A DNA stretch of 34,614 nucleotides from DATJPD01 sp036394195 (GTDB lineage Bacteria > Pseudomonadota > Alphaproteobacteria > CACIAM-22H2). Of this stretch, positions 31,701-34,614 are shown in pieces; positions within the stretch are counted from its first letter, which is position 1, and each line of letters opens with the position of its first letter. The notes under the pieces were generated by a model that was not told the origin of the DNA, did not search any database, and saw only the letters and a program-made list of their open reading frames with translations. The stretch is taken from assembly GCA_036394195.1 (NCBI GenBank), contig DASWFO010000317.1, positions 1 through 34,614 of the forward strand, given 5' to 3'. The position numbers were made by a program, and so were the translations under genes.

Positions 31701-32249
31701 GGCCATATCCGCGAAGTCGGCATCGAGCTCTATCAGCACATGCTGGAAGACGCGGTGAAGAGCGCGCGGGAAGCCGGCTCTGTCGCCCTGCCGACCGAGG
31801 ACTGGACGCCGCAGATCGCGCTCGGCACGCCGGTGCTGATCCCGGAGAGCTATGTCGAGGATCTGGGCGTCCGGCTCGGGCTCTATCGCCGCATCGCGAC
31901 CCTGGTCGACAAGGCGGAGATCGATGCCTTCGCCGCCGAACTCATCGACCGCTTCGGCAAGCTGCCGCCCGAGGTGCAGAACCTGCTCGACGTGATCGCC
32001 ATCAAGCAACTGTGCAAGGCGGCGGGGGTCGCCAAGATCGACGCCGGGCCGAAGGGGGCGCTGGTCAGCTTCCGCGACAACCGTTTCGCCAACCCGCAGA
32101 AGCTGGTCACCTACATCACGGCGCGGGTGGGCGAAGTGCGGGTGCGGCCCGACCAGAAGCTGGTCTACATGGCCGACTGGACGAGCCCGAAGGTCCGCCT
32201 CGCCGGGGTGAACAAACTGCTCGGCGACCTGAAGAAGCTGGCGGCGTAA
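28773..32249 (+). CDS. mfd: transcription-repair coupling factor Mfd
   Basis: The 1158-residue protein is full length. It has an N-terminal UvrB-like damage-recognition part, a CarD-like RNA-polymerase-interacting domain (VVHVDHGIGRYDGLERIE), and a RecG-like translocase with Walker A GDVGFGKT (640-647), DEEQ (741-744), TATPIPRTLQMAL and QLRGRVGRS. The C-terminal TRCF domain starts near IALGTPVLIPESYVEDLGVRLGLYRRIA. It removes RNA polymerase stalled at lesions and recruits UvrA. I start at ATG 28773; TTG 28764 is also in frame. No clear ribosome site is seen. Confidence 0.97.
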   Translation: MTKIAAWAGQAQIAGAPPGVDARFLGEVAQSGRDVLHVARDDARMATLAEALAFFHPDIAVLTVPAWDCLPYDRVSPNGEVVSRRIDALTELASAPAVRESTRGRVVITTVNAVLQRVPARPVFAGVAFSAAVGQKLALQALSEFLARNGYRRAETVREPGEYAVRGGIVDLFPPGTAQPLRIDLFGDTVEAIRAFDPVTQISDARLERFALKPVSEVPLDQTSIARFRSGYRELFGASKDDPLYEAISAGQRYAGHEHWLPLFHERLETLFDYVPAAAVTLDHQAIEAASSRLDQIAEFYNARQETQRAERASEGAPYRPLPPGQLYLSREEWKKRLAGRPSGMMSPFAPPETAGSDTIDAGGRFGPDFAPIRAQPGGGLFDAVRDHINKEIAAGRRVLIAAYSAGSRDRLALLLKEHGLDEATSADGWPAVQALPARVPNLAVLGLERGFVAPDVAVVTEQDILGDRLVRAAKRKRRAENFLIEASSLAESDLVVHVDHGIGRYDGLERIEAAGVPHDCLRVLYDGGDKLFVPVENIDVLSRYGSEEAGVQLDKLGGIQWQTRKARAKQRINEIAGQLMRIAAERQLKSGEIMAPSAGAYDEFCARFPYPETEDQARAIEEAVGDLSSGRAMDRLVCGDVGFGKTEVALRAASIAALSGSQVAVVVPTTLLARQHFLSFRARFEGLPVRVEQLSRLVSARDAETVRKDLAEGNIDIIVGTTALLAKSISFKNLGLLIVDEEQHFGVGQKERLKQLKANVHVLTLTATPIPRTLQMALAGVRDMSIIASPPVDRLSIRTFVLPYDPVVVREAIMRERFRGGQTFYVCPRIEDIGFLRERLAKLVPECKVAVAHGKLAPNEIENVMSAFLDRSYDVLLSTNIIESGLDIPTANTLILHRADMFGLAQLYQLRGRVGRSKVRAYAYLTVPADRLLTPAAQKRLEVMQTLDSLGAGFQLASHDLDIRGAGNLLGEEQSGHIREVGIELYQHMLEDAVKSAREAGSVALPTEDWTPQIALGTPVLIPESYVEDLGVRLGLYRRIATLVDKAEIDAFAAELIDRFGKLPPEVQNLLDVIAIKQLCKAAGVAKIDAGPKGALVSFRDNRFANPQKLVTYITARVGEVRVRPDQKLVYMADWTSPKVRLAGVNKLLGDLKKLAA

Positions 32250-32265
32250 GGACGCTTTTCGTCTT

Positions 32266-32383
32266 CGTCATTCCCGCGCCAGATTCTTCGCGCCCGTCAG
32301 CGGCCTTGAAGGCTGCCAACGCAGCGCAGTTGGGAATCCATGGTTCAGTAGCGCGATGGATGCCCGCTTTCGCGGGCATGACG
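32266..32383. repeat. bipartite palindromic repeat, locus G
   Basis: The left unit (32266-32340) is a long degenerate CGTCATTCCCGCGC...GGGAATCCA containing an inner GGCCTTGAAGGCT stem. The right unit (32357-32383) is inverted, with stem ATGCCCGC/GCGGGCAT and GAAA loop, identical to the core of the GIY-YIG element's right repeat. It lies between the convergent mfd and DsbA-like genes. Confidence 0.82.
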
Positions 32384-32391
32384 AAGTGGAG

Positions 32392-33042
32392 TTAGACGAT
32401 CTCTGTCGCCTGGTCGCCGCCGCCATTCTTGGCGAGCTCGAACACCTCGACGAAGGCTTCCGGCGGCTGGGCGCCGGAGATCGCGTATTGGCGCTCGATG
32501 ATGAAGCAGGGCACGCCGTTGATGCCGATCTGGCGGACAAACGCGTCTTCGGCGCGGATCGTGTCGTCGTCTTCCGCGCCCGAGAGGTACGCATCGACCG
32601 CGGCGGGTTTCAGACCCGCGGCTTCGGCGAGGGCGACCAGCGTCTCGCGCCGGCCTATATCCTGGCCCTCGGTGAAATAGCCGCGGAACAGGGTCTCCAC
32701 CATCGGGTCCTGGAGGTTCTCGCGCGCGGCAAAGCGGATCAGCCGGTGTGCCATGATCGTGTTCGGCGTCCGCTTGATGCGGTCGAACGCGAACGGAATG
32801 CCGAGCTCGCTGCCGACCTGGGTGATGCGCTCGTAACCCTGTCCGCCGGCGGAATCGCCGAACTTGGCCCGCAGGTAGTCCTTGCGGTCCATGCCCTCGA
32901 CCGGCATCTCGGGGTTGAGCTGGAACGGCCGCCAGCCGATCTCCAGCTCCGGCTGCGGGGCCAGCGTCAGCGCCTGCTCGAGACGGCGCTTGCCGATATA
33001 GCACCAGGGGCAAATCGCGTCGGAGACGATGTCGATTTTCAT
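32392..33042 (-). CDS. DsbA-family (FrnE-like) oxidoreductase
   Basis: The 216-residue protein has a thioredoxin fold with CPWC at residues 11-14 (DAICPWCYIGKRRLE), a helical insertion and the cis-Pro loop GINGVPCFII. This is the cytosolic FrnE / 2-hydroxychromene-carboxylate-isomerase-like subfamily; there is no signal peptide. Members act as disulfide oxidoreductases or glutathione-linked isomerases. ATG 33042 begins the thioredoxin strand; the frame is open to 33096. It is divergent from the acyl-CoA synthetase. Confidence 0.9.
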   Translation of the reverse strand: MKIDIVSDAICPWCYIGKRRLEQALTLAPQPELEIGWRPFQLNPEMPVEGMDRKDYLRAKFGDSAGGQGYERITQVGSELGIPFAFDRIKRTPNTIMAHRLIRFAARENLQDPMVETLFRGYFTEGQDIGRRETLVALAEAAGLKPAAVDAYLSGAEDDDTIRAEDAFVRQIGINGVPCFIIERQYAISGAQPPEAFVEVFELAKNGGGDQATEIV

Positions 33043-33141
33043 GGCGTTTACTCTACGCTCGGGGGGTCGCGGCATCAATTGCCGCCTGTTGACCATCTAG
33101 GTTCCGCCCGCCGAATATCCAAGACGGGAGGAGACACCGGA

Positions 33142-34614
33142 ATGGCGAAACGACGCGGCAAGCCCGGCATGTACGACCGCGATCTGGAGGCGGGGCCGGC
33201 GAACTGCGTTCCGCTGTCGCCGCTGTCGTTCCTGGCCAGGGCGGCCGCGGTCCATCCGCGGAAGACCGCGGTGATCCACGGCGAGCTGAGCTTCACCTAC
33301 GCCCAGTTCCACGCCCGCTGCCGCCGCCTGGCGTCGGCCTTGAAGCGGCGCGGGATCCGGCGCGGCGACACCGTGGCGGTGATGGCGCCGAACGTGCCGG
33401 CGCTGCTCGAAGCACATTACGGGGTGCCGATGGCGGGGGCGGTGCTGAACGCCCTCAATTTCCGGCTCGACGCGAAATCAGTGGCGGTCTGCCTCGAGCA
33501 CGGTGCGGCCAAGCTGCTGATCGCCGACCGCGAATTCTCCGGCACGATCGAGACGGCGCTCAAGCTGATGAAGAAGCCGCCGCCGGTCGTCGACATCGAC
33601 GACCCGCTCTACGACGGCGGTAAGCGGCTCAGCAACGTTACCTACGAGGAGCTGCTCGCCGAGGGCGACATCGACGACGAATTCCCGACGCTCACGGATG
33701 AATGGCAGGCCATCTGCCTCCTCTACACGTCGGGCACCACCGGCAACCCGAAGGGCGTCGTCTATCACCACCGCGGCGCCTATCTGAACGCCCTCGGCAA
33801 TGCGCTGTCCTTCGGCCTGTCGCCCGGCACCGTGTATCTGTGGACCTTGCCGATGTTTCATTGCAGCGGCTGGACCTACACCTGGGCGGTCATCGCGGTC
33901 GGCGGCACGCATGTGTGCTTGCGCCGCGTCGATCCGGCGCTGATCTTCCCGGCCATCGAGCGGCACAACGTCACCCACATGTGCGGCGCCCCCATCGCCC
34001 TGACGATGCTGATCCACGCGCCGGAGGATGTGAAGCGGACGTTCGGCCACACGATCGAGGTCGCGGTCGGCGGCGCCGCTCCGCCGTCGGCGGTGATCGC
34101 GGCCATGGAGAACATGGGTTTCCGCGTGACACATCTCTATGGGCTGACCGAGTGCTACGGACCGTCGACCGTCTGCATCGAGCAGGCCGATTGGCGGAGC
34201 CTCGATCTGGGGACGCGCGCCGGGCGGATGGCGCGGCAGGGTGTGCGCTATCCGACTCTGGAAGACCTGATGGTGGCCGACACCGTGTCGATGGCGCGCG
34301 TCCCCAGCGACGGGCGAACCATCGGCGAGATCCTGCTGCGCGGCAACACGCTGATGAAGGGCTACCTGAAGAATCCGAAAGCGACGCGCGCGGCCTTCCG
34401 CGGCGGCTGGTTCCACACCGGCGACCTCGCGGTCTGTCATCCCGACGGCTATGTCGAGGTCAAAGACCGCTCGAAGGACATCATCATCTCCGGCGGCGAG
34501 AACATCTCGTCGCTGGAGGTCGAGGAGGCGCTCTACAAGCACCCGCAGGTGATGGAAGCGGCGGTGGTCGCGCGGCCGGATGAAAAATGGGGCGAGACGC
34601 CGTGCGCCTTCGTG
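33142..34614 (+). CDS. acyl-CoA synthetase (AMP-forming), cut by the window end
   Basis: 491 codons are present without a stop, so the C-terminus is missing. The P-loop YTSGTTGNPKG begins at residue 195. Further motifs are LPMFHCSGWTYTW, the A5-type YGLTECYGPS, the A7-type GWFHTGDLA, and KDRSKDIIISGGENIS (A8 hinge). This is the acyl/aryl-CoA ligase superfamily, closest in look to medium-chain or DmdB-like enzymes. ATG 33142 is preceded by GGGAGGAGAC. The 100 bases to the divergent DsbA-like gene hold the promoters. Confidence 0.93.
   Translation, partial: MAKRRGKPGMYDRDLEAGPANCVPLSPLSFLARAAAVHPRKTAVIHGELSFTYAQFHARCRRLASALKRRGIRRGDTVAVMAPNVPALLEAHYGVPMAGAVLNALNFRLDAKSVAVCLEHGAAKLLIADREFSGTIETALKLMKKPPPVVDIDDPLYDGGKRLSNVTYEELLAEGDIDDEFPTLTDEWQAICLLYTSGTTGNPKGVVYHHRGAYLNALGNALSFGLSPGTVYLWTLPMFHCSGWTYTWAVIAVGGTHVCLRRVDPALIFPAIERHNVTHMCGAPIALTMLIHAPEDVKRTFGHTIEVAVGGAAPPSAVIAAMENMGFRVTHLYGLTECYGPSTVCIEQADWRSLDLGTRAGRMARQGVRYPTLEDLMVADTVSMARVPSDGRTIGEILLRGNTLMKGYLKNPKATRAAFRGGWFHTGDLAVCHPDGYVEVKDRSKDIIISGGENISSLEVEEALYKHPQVMEAAVVARPDEKWGETPCAFV

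Noticed and set aside
28701..32009. 1102-codon open frame antisense to mfd
   Set aside because: Shadow frame caused by high GC and codon bias; the plus strand encodes a full-length Mfd with all motifs.

Overview
The window is GC-rich chromosomal DNA of an alphaproteobacterium. The evidence is the recG / sdhE / mfd arrangement, a 3-hydroxybutyrate dehydrogenase of the PHB cycle, a tRNA-Lys with an encoded CCA end, many oxidoreductase and acyl-CoA genes, and a family of palindromic CGTCAT...ATCCAG repeats at gene ends. I cannot name a genus from the sequence alone.

Layout. 64-138 is tRNA-Lys. 242-2823 (minus) holds a secreted proline-rich peptide, a methyltransferase-like protein and a Rieske oxygenase split over two overlapping frames. 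3047-4825 (plus) is a Nudix hydrolase and a luciferase-like flavin monooxygenase. 5048-5414 is a compact element: a GIY-YIG nuclease gene between perfect 31-bp inverted repeats. 5540-7955 (plus) is a periplasmic solute-binding protein and a beta-propeller protein. 8224-11382 carries a saccharopine-dehydrogenase-like reductase, bdhA and small hypothetical genes. 11505-14204 (minus) is a DUF486 membrane protein, an FAD monooxygenase, a 72-aa protein and a proline-rich lipoprotein. 14299-17301 (plus) is a catabolic set: L-2-hydroxyglutarate-oxidase-like enzyme, HpcH/HpaI aldolase and D-2-hydroxyacid dehydrogenase.

17302-21617 is an AT-richer accessory island between two convergent core genes. 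It has a small family-A DNA-polymerase-like protein with a possible winged helix, a YjzC-like protein, a DUF1778/GNAT toxin-antitoxin pair, an IS630-type transposase tail, a secreted Cys-containing protein, a possible toxin fragment and a tandem ~196-bp repeat running into the neighbouring core gene.

21618-24655 (minus) is a tight operon: type III polyketide synthase, isoprenylcysteine-methyltransferase-like O-methyltransferase, and both subunits of a 3-oxoacid CoA-transferase. Divergent to it are a fluoroacetate-dehalogenase-type hydrolase and a DUF502 membrane protein. 26235-32249 is the DNA-repair/core block recG, sdhE, mfd. The window ends with a DsbA-family oxidoreductase and the first 491 codons of an acyl-CoA synthetase.

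The two most unusual items are the GIY-YIG element, whose termini match the family of bipartite palindromes at six other loci, and the mini PolA-like protein of the island.
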